Of a DNA stretch of 64,000 nt, positions 1-7,879 are shown in pieces. The stretch is from the NCBI RefSeq assembly GCF_016641735.1, contig NZ_JAEDAO010000001.1, positions 1,364,001-1,428,000 on the forward strand, given 5' to 3'. The DNA comes from Ramlibacter algicola. Its GTDB lineage: Bacteria > Pseudomonadota > Gammaproteobacteria > Burkholderiales > Burkholderiaceae_C. The position numbers were made by a program, and so were the translations under genes. Position 1 is the stretch's first letter; each line of letters starts with the position of its first letter. Below the pieces are notes generated by a model. It searched no databases. It worked only from the letters and a program-made list of their open reading frames with translations, and was not told the origin of the DNA.

Positions 1-1319
1 GCGATGACGTTGCGGCGCCGCTCGGAGGCGGCGGCCGCGACGGTCACGACCAGCAGCATGTGGGTGAAGACGTCGGTGCCGTAGCCGGCCAGCAGCAGCG
101 GCACTTCGCTGACGCACATGAGGGCCAGCGTGAGGAACATGGCGAGCGACAGGCCGCGGGTGGCCTTGGCGTAGCGGAACGACAGCACCATCAGCGTGAC
201 GAACCAGGCGACCAGGCCGAAGGTGCCGATGGTGCCGGTGCGCGCGAGCGCGTCGATGAACTGGTTGTGGCCGTGCACGGCGAACGGCATGCCGATCGCG
301 TTGCGGTATTCCGAATCCCAGATCGTCGGGCCGTAGCCGAACACCGGGTTGTTGCTCCACTCCTCCAGCGCCACCGTCCAGATGCGGTCGCGCCCGGTGA
401 GGCTCGCGAGCTGCGCGCCCTGGCCCGTGCCGAAGAAATCAGCGATCACGTCGGGCAGGTCGAACACCAGCACCGCCAGCAGCGCGCCGACGACGGCGAC
501 GACGACGCCGAACAGCATCAGCACGCCGAACGAGTTGTGGCGGACGTCGCCCAGGCGCTCGATCGAGTCGGCGGTGTTGCGCACCACCACCATGCAGGCC
601 GCGCTGATCAGGAACGCGAGCCACGCCGTCTTCGATTGCGCGAAGAACAGCACCGTCAGCCCGAGCAGCCAGCACAGCATGGTGAGCCAGCGGCGCTGCA
701 GCGGCCGCGCCCACAGCAGCAGCAGCGCCGTCTGCGCCAGCATGCCCATGCTCACCGGGTGCGCGGCCAGGCCGCCGAAGCGCGGCACGCCGGGCAGCAG
801 GCCCTGCGAATAGGACGCGTCGAGGACCAGGGCCGGGTTCCAGGGCACCAGCACGATGCCGGCCAGCATGAAGACGAACAGCCCGTTGCGCGAGGCGGTG
901 AGGATGCGCTCGCGGTCGTCCGCCATCGTCAGCGTCGCGGCGAAGCCCAGGAGCAGCGAGTAGCCGTATTCGTGCGTGAGCTGCGGATGCGCGCCGAGCA
1001 GGCCCGGGGCCAGCACGCCGGTGAACCAGTAGAACAGGAAGGTGCCGGTGAGCACCACCGACGGCAGCGGCCGCGACTGCATGAAGTGCGTCGTGATGCG
1101 CTCGAGCGAGGCGGCGATCAGCAGCAGCGACACGCCACGCTGCGTCCAGGCCAGGATCGGGTTGCGCGTGGCCTCGCCGAACGCCTGCGTCTCGCGCTCG
1201 AGGTCGAGGAAGGCCTGCGTGAGGTCGCGGCCGGACAGCAGCACGTCGAGGCCGGCCAGCGCCAGCATCGCGGGGAACAGCAGGAACAGGAAGCCGGGGC
1301 CGGTGCGCCAGCGGATCAT
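1..1319 (-). CDS. O-antigen ligase / polymerase family membrane protein (partial, C-terminus outside window)
   Basis: Reads on the minus strand from ATG at 1319 and runs off the left edge with 439 codons visible and no stop. The product is a polytopic membrane protein with about ten hydrophobic segments. The stretch around 240-360 encodes a Wzy_C-type periplasmic loop, with an RDRIW motif, FGYGP and then GHNQFIDALARTG; this is typical of O-antigen ligases (WaaL) and polymerases (Wzy), which join or polymerise lipid-linked sugar repeats at the periplasmic face. Its start overlaps the flippase stop by 4 nt (ATGA, 1316-1319), so the two are probably translated together. Ligase and polymerase cannot be told apart from sequence alone. 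The locus continues beyond the window. Confidence 0.85.
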   Translation of the reverse strand, partial: MIRWRTGPGFLFLLFPAMLALAGLDVLLSGRDLTQAFLDLERETQAFGEATRNPILAWTQRGVSLLLIAASLERITTHFMQSRPLPSVVLTGTFLFYWFTGVLAPGLLGAHPQLTHEYGYSLLLGFAATLTMADDRERILTASRNGLFVFMLAGIVLVPWNPALVLDASYSQGLLPGVPRFGGLAAHPVSMGMLAQTALLLLWARPLQRRWLTMLCWLLGLTVLFFAQSKTAWLAFLISAACMVVVRNTADSIERLGDVRHNSFGVLMLFGVVVAVVGALLAVLVFDLPDVIADFFGTGQGAQLASLTGRDRIWTVALEEWSNNPVFGYGPTIWDSEYRNAIGMPFAVHGHNQFIDALARTGTIGTFGLVAWFVTLMVLSFRYAKATRGLSLAMFLTLALMCVSEVPLLLAGYGTDVFTHMLLVVTVAAAASERRRNVI

Positions 1320-2806
1320 GGTTGTGCCTCCGTCGCCCACTGCACCCGGATGCCGGGCACGAAGCGGGACAGGACCGCGTGGGCCTCGCGGCCGAGCACC
1401 TGAGGGCGCAAGGCGACGATGCCCACCGCGGCGAGCAGGGCGACGCAGCCGCCCGCGAACAGCGTGGCCACCGGCTGGTGCGCCCACGCGACGGCCTCGC
1501 GGCCGAGCAGCACGGCGCCGGCGCACAGGGTCGCGAGCGCGATGCCGCGGCCGGCCAGGCCGGCCACTTCGTGCAGCCGCAAGCCGACGGCACGCATGCC
1601 GGTGGCGAGGATCACGCCGGCGCGCAGGTGCACGACCAGCGCCGACGCCAGCGCCACCGCGCGGATGCCGTCCTGCGCCGCGAACCACCACAGCGGCACG
1701 GCCAGCAGCAGCAGCGGCAGTTGCCGGCGCGCTTCGAGATGCTTGCGGCCGGTGTTCCACAGCACCGGCGTCGACAGGTTCAGCGCCGCGAATGCGGGCA
1801 CGCAGAGGAACAGGACCGCCATCACCCAGCCGGCTTCCTGCCACGCGGGCCCGTACAGCAGGTGCACGAGGTCGCCGGCGAGCAGCGCCATCACGACCGA
1901 GGCGGGCAGCACGATCACGAAGAGGCAGGCCAGGATCGTCAGCCAGGCCTGGCCGAGCCGCTTCGGGTCATCCTGCATGCGCGCGCCGGCGGCGAGGAAC
2001 GTCGGCTGCATCGCGGTGGTCAGCAGCGTGTGCGGGATCGACGCCAGGTTCCAGGCGACGCTGAACAGGCCGACGGCATGCGCGTTGAGCACGCGGCCGA
2101 TCACGAGCCGGTCGACGTTGGTCAGCAGCCAGTTCACGAGGTTGGTCGTGAACACGGTGCGGCCGGTATCGAAGGTGTCGGACGCCAGGTGGTGGCGCCA
2201 CAGCGGGCGCACCGGATGGCGGCGCACGAGGAACGTGCCCACCAGCACCACGGCCGCCTGCACGAGGCACGCCGCGCCGAGCGCCTGGAAGCCCCAGCCG
2301 GACAGCGCGAGCGGCACGCCGACGCCCAGGTAGCCGGCCGCGTAGCCGGCCAGCTGGATCAGGCCCAGCGCGCGGAAGTTGAGGTCACGCTGCAGCAGGC
2401 AGGTCGCGGGTCCCGCCAGCGCCATCAGCAGGCAGGTGGCGGCCATCCACAGCAGCATCGGGGCGACGCGCGCATCGCCGAAGAAGCCGGCCACGAACGG
2501 CGCGCAGGCGGCGATGGCGCCGGCGCACGCCAGGCCCATCACGACCTGCCAGGTGAACGCGAAACGCACGTCCTGGTCGTCGACCTGCTTCTGCAGCATG
2601 AGGATGTAGCTGAAGCTGTTGCCCGACAGGAAGCCGGCGAAGGTGAGCACCACCATGCCGATGCCGTACACGCCGTAGTTGTCGGGACCGAGCAGGCGCG
2701 CGAGCGTGATCTGCGCCAGCAGCTGCAGCAGGAAGCGGCCGGCGGTGGTCGCGGCGCTCCACTTGAACGCGCGCTCGGCCAGCGATCGCAGCGCCGGACC
2801 GCTCAT
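1316..2806 (-). CDS. Polysaccharide (oligosaccharide) flippase family protein
   Basis: A 496-residue, highly hydrophobic protein with about 12-14 predicted membrane segments and no signal peptide. It resembles Wzx/MOP-family flippases, which move undecaprenyl-linked oligosaccharide across the inner membrane. The N-terminal region contains ARLLGPDNYGVYG, the LG-x-YG pattern usual at the start of this family; a conserved VDRLVIGRVL segment follows near residue 250. The start ATG at 2806 overlaps the stop of the preceding small gene (ATGA, 2803-2806), and its own stop overlaps the ligase/polymerase start. That makes a three-gene translationally coupled unit for exported polysaccharide. The exact substrate is unknown. 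Confidence 0.88.
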   Translation of the reverse strand: MSGPALRSLAERAFKWSAATTAGRFLLQLLAQITLARLLGPDNYGVYGIGMVVLTFAGFLSGNSFSYILMLQKQVDDQDVRFAFTWQVVMGLACAGAIAACAPFVAGFFGDARVAPMLLWMAATCLLMALAGPATCLLQRDLNFRALGLIQLAGYAAGYLGVGVPLALSGWGFQALGAACLVQAAVVLVGTFLVRRHPVRPLWRHHLASDTFDTGRTVFTTNLVNWLLTNVDRLVIGRVLNAHAVGLFSVAWNLASIPHTLLTTAMQPTFLAAGARMQDDPKRLGQAWLTILACLFVIVLPASVVMALLAGDLVHLLYGPAWQEAGWVMAVLFLCVPAFAALNLSTPVLWNTGRKHLEARRQLPLLLLAVPLWWFAAQDGIRAVALASALVVHLRAGVILATGMRAVGLRLHEVAGLAGRGIALATLCAGAVLLGREAVAWAHQPVATLFAGGCVALLAAVGIVALRPQVLGREAHAVLSRFVPGIRVQWATEAQP

Positions 2807-3111
2807 TGCTGTCCCATGCCCCAGCGCCGCACGGCGATGCCGGTCATCAGCGCGAGCGCGGCCAGCAGCATCCCGCCGACGCCGCGATCTTCCTCGCCAT
2901 GGATTTCGGACTTGGTGCCGCCCTTGGCGGCGACGGCCGTGCCGCCGCGTCCCATGGACGGGGCGGGATCGGTGGGCACCAGCAACTGGGCCTGCACGAT
3001 GGCTTCGGAGCGCGCGGCGGTCGCCGGGGCGGCCGCCGCGGTGGCGGGTGCGGCCGCGAGTGCGGACTGCAGACCGGCGGACAACAGGATCGCTGGAAGG
3101 AGTCGGGGCAT
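2803..3111 (-). CDS. Small exported protein with C-terminal hydrophobic tail, polysaccharide locus
   Basis: A 102-residue protein of unknown function. The start ATG at 3111 gives a clean signal peptide (MPRLLPAILLSAGLQSALA). An Ala/Thr-rich middle follows, then a Gly/Asp-rich stretch (GEEDRGVGG), then one hydrophobic segment (MLLAALALMTGIAV) that ends in RRWG. Signal peptide, low-complexity spacer, hydrophobic helix and basic tail resemble the layout of exosortase/PEP-CTERM sorting substrates, but the Pro-Glu-Pro signature is absent. Its stop overlaps the flippase start by 4 nt, so it belongs to the polysaccharide operon. It could equally be a simple single-pass periplasmic protein. Confidence 0.65.
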   Translation of the reverse strand: MPRLLPAILLSAGLQSALAAAPATAAAAPATAARSEAIVQAQLLVPTDPAPSMGRGGTAVAAKGGTKSEIHGEEDRGVGGMLLAALALMTGIAVRRWGMGQQ

Positions 3112-3244
3112 CGTTGTGAGGTGGCGGCTGGCGATGCGGACCATTCTCAAACAGGGGGGCGCGCGCAGGCGTTACGGCCGCCAGGGGGGCCATGGCCCGA
3201 AGGGGCTAGAGGGGATTGCCCGGTGCGCGGCCAGGCCGCGTGCG

Positions 3245-4168
3245 TCAGGCGTTGCGCCGCGCGGCCGCGCTCGCGCGGGGCTGCACCAGGCCGGTGGACA
3301 GCGCCGTGCCCGCGACGATGATCGCGGCGCAGAAGAGCATCCAGCCGGTCACCGCCTCGTCCAGGAACAGCACGCCGTAGAGCACGGCGAACACCGGCAC
3401 CACGAACGTGACCGCGAGCGCGCGCGACGGTCCCGCTTCCTCGATGAGCCGGAAATACAGGATGTACGCGACGCCGGTGCACAGCACGCCCAGCGCGACC
3501 AGGGCGAGCCACGCGCGCAGGCCCGGCAACGCAGCCGGCCAGCTCCACCATGCGAAGGGAGCGAGGGCGACCAGCGCGCCCAGCTGGCTGCCCGCCGCGG
3601 TGACGAGCGCCGGCCGGCCGGACAGGTACTTCTTCGCCGCGCTCGCGGCGACGCCATACGACAAGGTGGCGAACAGGCACAGCAGGACGGCCCAGCCGGT
3701 CGGCAGCGCTTGCCCGCGCGAGTGGAAGTCGGCCTTGTCGCCGGCGAGCAGCGCGACGCCGGCGAAGCCGATCGCCAGGCCGGCCGCGCGCCACGGAGCC
3801 GGACGCTCGCGCAGCCAGCCCCACGCGACGAGCGCGCCGAACAGCGGCACGGTCGCGTTCAGGATGGCGGACAGCCCGGTGGCGATCGAAGTCAGCGCGA
3901 ACGAGTACAGCGCGAACGGCAGCGCCGAATTGAAGACGCCGATGGCGAAGATGCTCTTCCAGTGGGCGACCAGGTCGCCCGCCCGGCCCTTCCACGCCAC
4001 GAGCGGCAGCAGGAAGGCCGACGCGATGGCCACGCGCATGAACGCGGTGGCCAGCGGCCCGAACTCGACCACGCCGAGGCGGATGAACAGGAACGAGCCG
4101 CCCCAGATCGCGGCGAGCAGCAGGAAGTCGACGACCCACGCGCGCGGGCCGCGCGCACGCCCCGTCAA
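3245..4168 (-). CDS. DMT superfamily (EamA) transporter
   Basis: A 307-residue protein with ten hydrophobic segments and the duplicated EamA organisation (WGGSFLFIRLGVVEFGPL in the first half, a second repeat after about residue 150). The family exports amino acids or other small metabolites through the inner membrane; the substrate here cannot be assigned. I chose TTG at 4168 as start because it begins just before the first membrane segment and overlaps the upstream ogt stop (TTGA, 4165-4168). No in-frame ATG gives a better start. It is the last gene of a coupled run from the Ada-AlkA fusion through ogt. A 133-nt gap separates it from the polysaccharide genes. Confidence 0.85.
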   Translation of the reverse strand: MTGRARGPRAWVVDFLLLAAIWGGSFLFIRLGVVEFGPLATAFMRVAIASAFLLPLVAWKGRAGDLVAHWKSIFAIGVFNSALPFALYSFALTSIATGLSAILNATVPLFGALVAWGWLRERPAPWRAAGLAIGFAGVALLAGDKADFHSRGQALPTGWAVLLCLFATLSYGVAASAAKKYLSGRPALVTAAGSQLGALVALAPFAWWSWPAALPGLRAWLALVALGVLCTGVAYILYFRLIEEAGPSRALAVTFVVPVFAVLYGVLFLDEAVTGWMLFCAAIIVAGTALSTGLVQPRASAAARRNA

Positions 4169-4659
4169 AGCACGCCTTCCAGCCGCAGCAGCGCCGTCTT
4201 GCGCTCCAGCCCGCCCGCGTACCCGGTGAGCGCGCCCGTGCTGCCCAGCACGCGGTGGCAGGGCACGACGATGCTCAGCGGGTTGCGGCCCACGGCGGCG
4301 CCCACCGCGCGCACCGCGCGAACCGCATCGATGCGCTGCGCGAGCGCGCCGTACGTGCAGTGCGCGCCATGCGGGATCGCCAGCAGCGCGCGCCACACGC
4401 CCTGCTGGAACGCGGTGCCCGCCTGCAAGTCCAGCGGCAGGTCGAACTGCGTGCGTCGGCCCGCGAAGTACTCGTCGAGTTGCCGCATCGCTTGCACGAG
4501 CACGGGGTGCGAGGGCTGCAGTGGCCACGCCGCGCTGTCGGGTTGGTGCTTCTGGCCGTCGAACCACAGGCCCGCGAGACCACGCGGCGAGGCCGCGAGC
4601 AGGATGTCGCCCAGGGCGCTCGCGTGGCGCGCCGCGACCAGGCTGGAGATGTGTTTCAT
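4165..4659 (-). CDS. ogt: Methylated-DNA--protein-cysteine S-methyltransferase
   Basis: A 164-residue suicide repair protein that moves the methyl group from O6-methylguanine onto its own cysteine. The acceptor is in the family motif IVVPCHRV (Cys134), preceded by the helix-turn-helix region GVWRALLAIPHGAHCTYG. The ATG at 4659 overlaps the stop of the Ada-AlkA gene by 4 nt, so the two repair proteins should be made together. The Ada-AlkA fusion upstream lacks this domain, so the pair supplies what full-length Ada plus AlkA provide in E. coli. Length is normal for Ogt-type proteins. Confidence 0.93.
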   Translation of the reverse strand: MKHISSLVAARHASALGDILLAASPRGLAGLWFDGQKHQPDSAAWPLQPSHPVLVQAMRQLDEYFAGRRTQFDLPLDLQAGTAFQQGVWRALLAIPHGAHCTYGALAQRIDAVRAVRAVGAAVGRNPLSIVVPCHRVLGSTGALTGYAGGLERKTALLRLEGVL

Positions 4660-6155
4660 GCTGTTGCCTTCCGTTGTGTCGGCGTGACGCCACGTGACCA
4701 CGCGCGGATCACGGCGTAACTGCGCCACGGGGTCCATGCGAGCGAGGCCGCTTGCGCATCGCGCGCCGCGCGCGTCCCGGGCGTGACGCCCAATGCCTTC
4801 TGCAGCGCGATGTCGCCGGACGGGAACGCGTCGGGCCAGCGCAGCGCGCGCATCGCGATGTACTGCGCCGTCCAGTCGCCGATGCCGGGCAGGGCGCGCA
4901 GCTTGTCCAGCGTCGGCGTGACTTCGGCGCCGGCGTGCAGCCGCAGGTCGCCCGTGGCCACCGCCTTCGCGATGGCGACGATCGCCGCCTGCCGCTGCCG
5001 CACGATGCCCAGTTGCCCCAGGTCGTCACCGCTCGCTTGTGCGAGCACGCGTGCATGGGGGAACAGGCGGTGCAGCCCGGGAATCGGCGTCTCCACCGGT
5101 TCGCCGAAACGCTCCGCGAGTCGGCGCGCCAGCGTGCGTGCGGCGGCGACCGTGATCTGTTGCCCGAGCACCGCCCGGATCGCGACTTCGTCGCCGGCCG
5201 CGGTGCCCGGCACGCGCAGGCCCTCGCAGCAGGGGAAGCTTTCGTGCAGCACGGCGTCGATGGCGACCGGGTCCGCGTCCAGGTCGAGCATGGCCCGCAC
5301 GCGGCGGATCACCAGCGGCAGCACGGGCCGCAGCGAGTCGCTCACCTGCAGCATGACGTGCGGCGCGTCGGCATCGAATTCAGTCGAGATCCAGCCGCGC
5401 AGCGTGGTGCCCGCGGTGTCGATCGCGAGCGTCCGTGCGAGGCGGCGGCCTTCGACGAGCTCGACGCCGTCGATCGCGCGCGCACGGAAGAACCCGAGCA
5501 TCGCGTCGACGTCGTACGGCGGGCGGTACGCCAGGCGCACCAGCGCGCCGCCGCCGCGCCGACCGCCCTCGCGCCGCACGCCGCTCGGGCTCAGGCCGTA
5601 GTGCTGCACGAAGGCCGCGTTGAAGCGGCGCAGGCTCGCGAAGCCGCTCGCGAGGGCCACCTGCGTGATCGGCAAGTCCGTGTCCGCGAGCAACTGTTTC
5701 GCCGTGAGCAGCCGCCGCGTCTGCAGGTACTGCAGCGGCGACACGCCCAGGCGCGCCTCGAACAGGCGCCGCAGGTGGCGGCCGCTCACGCCGAGCCGGC
5801 GTGCGAGCTGCTCGACCGTGGGCGTCGCGTCGGGCCACGCTTCCGGCTCGTCGAGCAGGCGAGCGGCCTGTTGCGCGAGCAGTTCGGTGGCGTCCTGGAT
5901 CGACCAGCGCGGTGCGTGGGGCGCCAGCTCCGGCCGGCAGCGCAGGCAGGGGCGGAAGCCGGCGCGCTCGGCCTGCGCGGCGCTGGGGAAGAAGCGGCAG
6001 TTCTCGCGCTTGGGCGTGCGCACGCGGCACACCGGGCGGCAGTAGATGCCGGTGGACGTCACGCCGGTGAAGAAGAAGCCGTCGAAGCGCGCGTCGCGTG
6101 CCTTCAGCGCCAGGTAGCAGGCGTCGGGCTGGAGCGCTTCGGTGTCGGATCGCAT
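4656..6155 (-). CDS. Ada-type regulator fused to AlkA DNA-3-methyladenine glycosylase
   Basis: A 499-residue fusion. Residues 1-80 form an Ada metal-binding domain with Cys39, Cys43, Cys70 and Cys73, which in Ada bind zinc and take methyl groups from phosphotriesters. Residues about 90-195 are an AraC-type helix-turn-helix (GVSGRHLRRLFEARLG and a second helix pair). The rest is an AlkA domain with a helix-hairpin-helix (LPGIGDWTAQYIAMRAL) and the following catalytic Asp region (FPSGD), which removes alkylated bases. One protein therefore senses alkylation, regulates transcription and excises damage. Start ATG 6155 is preceded after 7 nt by TATGAT; ATG 6167 is possible but would lie inside that hexamer. 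Confidence 0.93.
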   Translation of the reverse strand: MRSDTEALQPDACYLALKARDARFDGFFFTGVTSTGIYCRPVCRVRTPKRENCRFFPSAAQAERAGFRPCLRCRPELAPHAPRWSIQDATELLAQQAARLLDEPEAWPDATPTVEQLARRLGVSGRHLRRLFEARLGVSPLQYLQTRRLLTAKQLLADTDLPITQVALASGFASLRRFNAAFVQHYGLSPSGVRREGGRRGGGALVRLAYRPPYDVDAMLGFFRARAIDGVELVEGRRLARTLAIDTAGTTLRGWISTEFDADAPHVMLQVSDSLRPVLPLVIRRVRAMLDLDADPVAIDAVLHESFPCCEGLRVPGTAAGDEVAIRAVLGQQITVAAARTLARRLAERFGEPVETPIPGLHRLFPHARVLAQASGDDLGQLGIVRQRQAAIVAIAKAVATGDLRLHAGAEVTPTLDKLRALPGIGDWTAQYIAMRALRWPDAFPSGDIALQKALGVTPGTRAARDAQAASLAWTPWRSYAVIRAWSRGVTPTQRKATA

Positions 6156-6162
6156 GCCCCGG

Positions 6163-6168
6163 ATCATA
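6163..6168 (-). promoter_or_regulatory. -10-like element TATGAT, 7 nt before the Ada-AlkA start
   Basis: TATGAT-CCGGGGC-ATG on the minus strand. No Shine-Dalgarno sequence fits between the hexamer and the start, so transcription would begin at or next to the ATG. No convincing -35 is visible. Candidate only. Confidence 0.35.
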
Positions 6169-6225
6169 GAGAACGCGACCATGGAGACTCGCCGTTTCCG
6201 GACCTGTGCCCCGACCCGCCGCTCC

Positions 6226-6231
6226 TAGAAT
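6226..6231 (+). promoter_or_regulatory. Candidate -10 (TAGAAT) upstream of the phosphohexomutase gene
   Basis: TAGAAT stands out in GC-rich sequence 37 nt before the ATG at 6269. A -35 is not recognisable. Low confidence. Confidence 0.3.
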
Positions 6232-6268
6232 GCGGGTCCTCCGCAGCACCTCAGGGAAGTCCCAGAAC

Positions 6269-7651
6269 ATGCAAGTCTCCGCTTCGATCTTCAAGGCCTA
6301 CGACGTCCGCGGCATCGTGCCCAGCACGCTCACGGAACAGGTGGCCGAAGGGCTGGGCCGCGCGTTCGGCACGGCCGCGCTGGCGGAAGGCGAAACCACG
6401 GTCGCGGTGGGGCGCGACGGCCGCCTGTCCGGCCCGTCGCTGTCGGCCGCCCTCGTGCGCGGCCTCACGTCCGCCGGCGTCGACGTGATCGACGTCGGTG
6501 TCTGCACGACGCCCATGCTCTATTTCGCCGCGTCGACGCTGTGCCAGAGCGGCATCCAGGTGACCGGCAGCCACAACCCGAAGGACTACAACGGCTTCAA
6601 GATGGTCCTCAAGGGCCGCGCCATCTACGGCGAGGAAATCCAGGACCTGCGCCGCACGATGGAGCAGGAGGACTGGAGCACCCAGGGCGGCGGCAAGGTC
6701 CGCAACGTGAACATCCTGCAACCGTACCGCGATCGCATCGTGGGCGACATCAAGCTCGCGCGGCCGATGAAGATCGTCGTCGACTGCGGCAACGGCGTGG
6801 CCGGCGCATCGGCGCCCGGCATCTTCCGCGCGCTCGGCTGCGAAGTGATCGAGCTGTTCAGCGAGGTCGACGGCAACTTCCCGAACCACCACCCGGACCC
6901 GAGCAAGCCCGAGAACCTGCGCGACCTGGTCGAGGCGCTGAAGACGAGCGGCGCGGAACTGGGCCTCGCGTTCGACGGCGACGGCGACCGGCTGGGCATC
7001 GTCACCAAGGACGGCAACACCATCTACCCGGACCGCCAGATCATGCTGTTCGCGCGCGACGTGCTGTCGCGCGTGCCGGGCGGCACCATCCTGTTCGACG
7101 TCAAGTGCACGCAACGCCTCGCGCCGGCCATCCGCGAAGCCGGCGGCCAGCCGCTGATGTTCAAGACGGGGCATTCGCTGATCAAGGCGAAGATGAAGGA
7201 AGTCGGCGCGCCGCTGGGGGGCGAGATGAGCGGCCACGTGTTCTTCAAGGAGCGCTGGTACGGCTTCGACGACGGCACCTACGCCGGCTGCCGCCTGCTG
7301 GAGATCCTGTCGCGCGAGCAGGATCCGAGCGCCGTGCTGGACGGCCTGCCCACCAGCTTCTCGACGCCGGAGCTGAACGTGCAGTGCGCCGAAGGCGAGC
7401 CGCACCGCCTGGTCGCCGAGCTGATGGCCAAGGCCAACTTCGCCAAGCCCGCCGAGGTGTCCACCATCGACGGCGTCCGCGTCGACTGGCCCGACGGCTT
7501 CGGCCTGGTCCGCGCGTCGAACACCACGCCCGTGCTGGTGCTGCGCTTCGAGGGCCACACCGAAGAAGCGCTGCACCGCATCGAGAAGGAGATGCTGGAG
7601 CTGCTGCGGTCCGTGAAGCCCGACGCCAAGATCGGCGCGGCGGCCCACTGA
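6269..7651 (+). CDS. Phosphomannomutase/phosphoglucomutase
   Basis: A 460-residue alpha-D-phosphohexomutase of the AlgC/ManB type, interconverting hexose 6-phosphates and 1-phosphates to feed nucleotide-sugar synthesis for LPS and exopolysaccharide. Three family motifs are visible: the phosphoserine loop TGSHNPKDYNG (Ser101), the metal-binding loop FDGDGDRLG, and the sugar-binding loop GGEMSGHVFF. The C-terminal phosphate loop RASNTTPVLVLRFEG is also present, so the enzyme looks complete and active. It stands alone on the plus strand, followed by a long inverted repeat and then waaC-waaA. Whether it prefers mannose or glucose cannot be read from sequence. Confidence 0.94.
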   Translation: MQVSASIFKAYDVRGIVPSTLTEQVAEGLGRAFGTAALAEGETTVAVGRDGRLSGPSLSAALVRGLTSAGVDVIDVGVCTTPMLYFAASTLCQSGIQVTGSHNPKDYNGFKMVLKGRAIYGEEIQDLRRTMEQEDWSTQGGGKVRNVNILQPYRDRIVGDIKLARPMKIVVDCGNGVAGASAPGIFRALGCEVIELFSEVDGNFPNHHPDPSKPENLRDLVEALKTSGAELGLAFDGDGDRLGIVTKDGNTIYPDRQIMLFARDVLSRVPGGTILFDVKCTQRLAPAIREAGGQPLMFKTGHSLIKAKMKEVGAPLGGEMSGHVFFKERWYGFDDGTYAGCRLLEILSREQDPSAVLDGLPTSFSTPELNVQCAEGEPHRLVAELMAKANFAKPAEVSTIDGVRVDWPDGFGLVRASNTTPVLVLRFEGHTEEALHRIEKEMLELLRSVKPDAKIGAAAH

Positions 7652-7879
7652 GTCGTGCGCGGCGCGCTGCGCGCCGCTGGCACCTTCCAACGCAGAGGAC
7701 GCAGAGGGAAGACAGAGGACGCAGAGGGAACGACTTGATTCCTTCCTGTCCTGTCTTCTCTGTGTTCTCTGTCCCCTCTCTGCGTCCTCTGCGTTGAGCC
7801 GCGCGAAGCGCCCCCTGTCCTTCATCCCGCACCGCCGCATGGGTCCCCGGCAGGCGACTGCGGCGACAATGCCCGCCCA
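7652..7879. other. Intergenic region between phosphohexomutase and waaC
   Basis: A 228-nt gap dominated by the inverted repeat at 7689-7795. The rest, up to the waaC GTG, shows only a GACAAT hexamer at 7865-7870, nine nt before the start codon, and no recognisable ribosome-binding site. Confidence 0.7.
7689..7795. repeat. Long imperfect inverted repeat built from CGCAGAGGA units
   Basis: The outer arms AACGCAGAGGACGCAGAG (7689-7706) and its exact complement (7778-7795) match over 18 nt. Inner arms (about 7710-7727 and 7754-7772) also pair imperfectly with the related unit GACAGAGGACGCAGAG. Each arm is therefore a tandem of about two 9-10-nt units. The structure sits between the phosphohexomutase stop and waaC and could fold as a large hairpin, but it lacks a T-tract. 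It is not a CRISPR: there are no regular spacers. Confidence 0.8.

Noticed and set aside
3187..3198. GGGCCATGGCCC palindrome as an operator
   Set aside because: A 12-nt palindrome of G/C runs around one CATG is likely by chance at this base composition, and it is not near a recognisable promoter.
1322..4687. A 1121-codon open frame on the plus strand opposite the polysaccharide and repair genes
   Set aside because: Its protein is low-complexity (Arg/Ala/Gln/Gly-rich) with no domain, while the minus strand has recognisable proteins with correct spacing. Long antisense frames are expected at this GC content.
7689..7795. CRISPR array
   Set aside because: The units are inverted, not direct repeats with unique spacers, and no cas gene is present.
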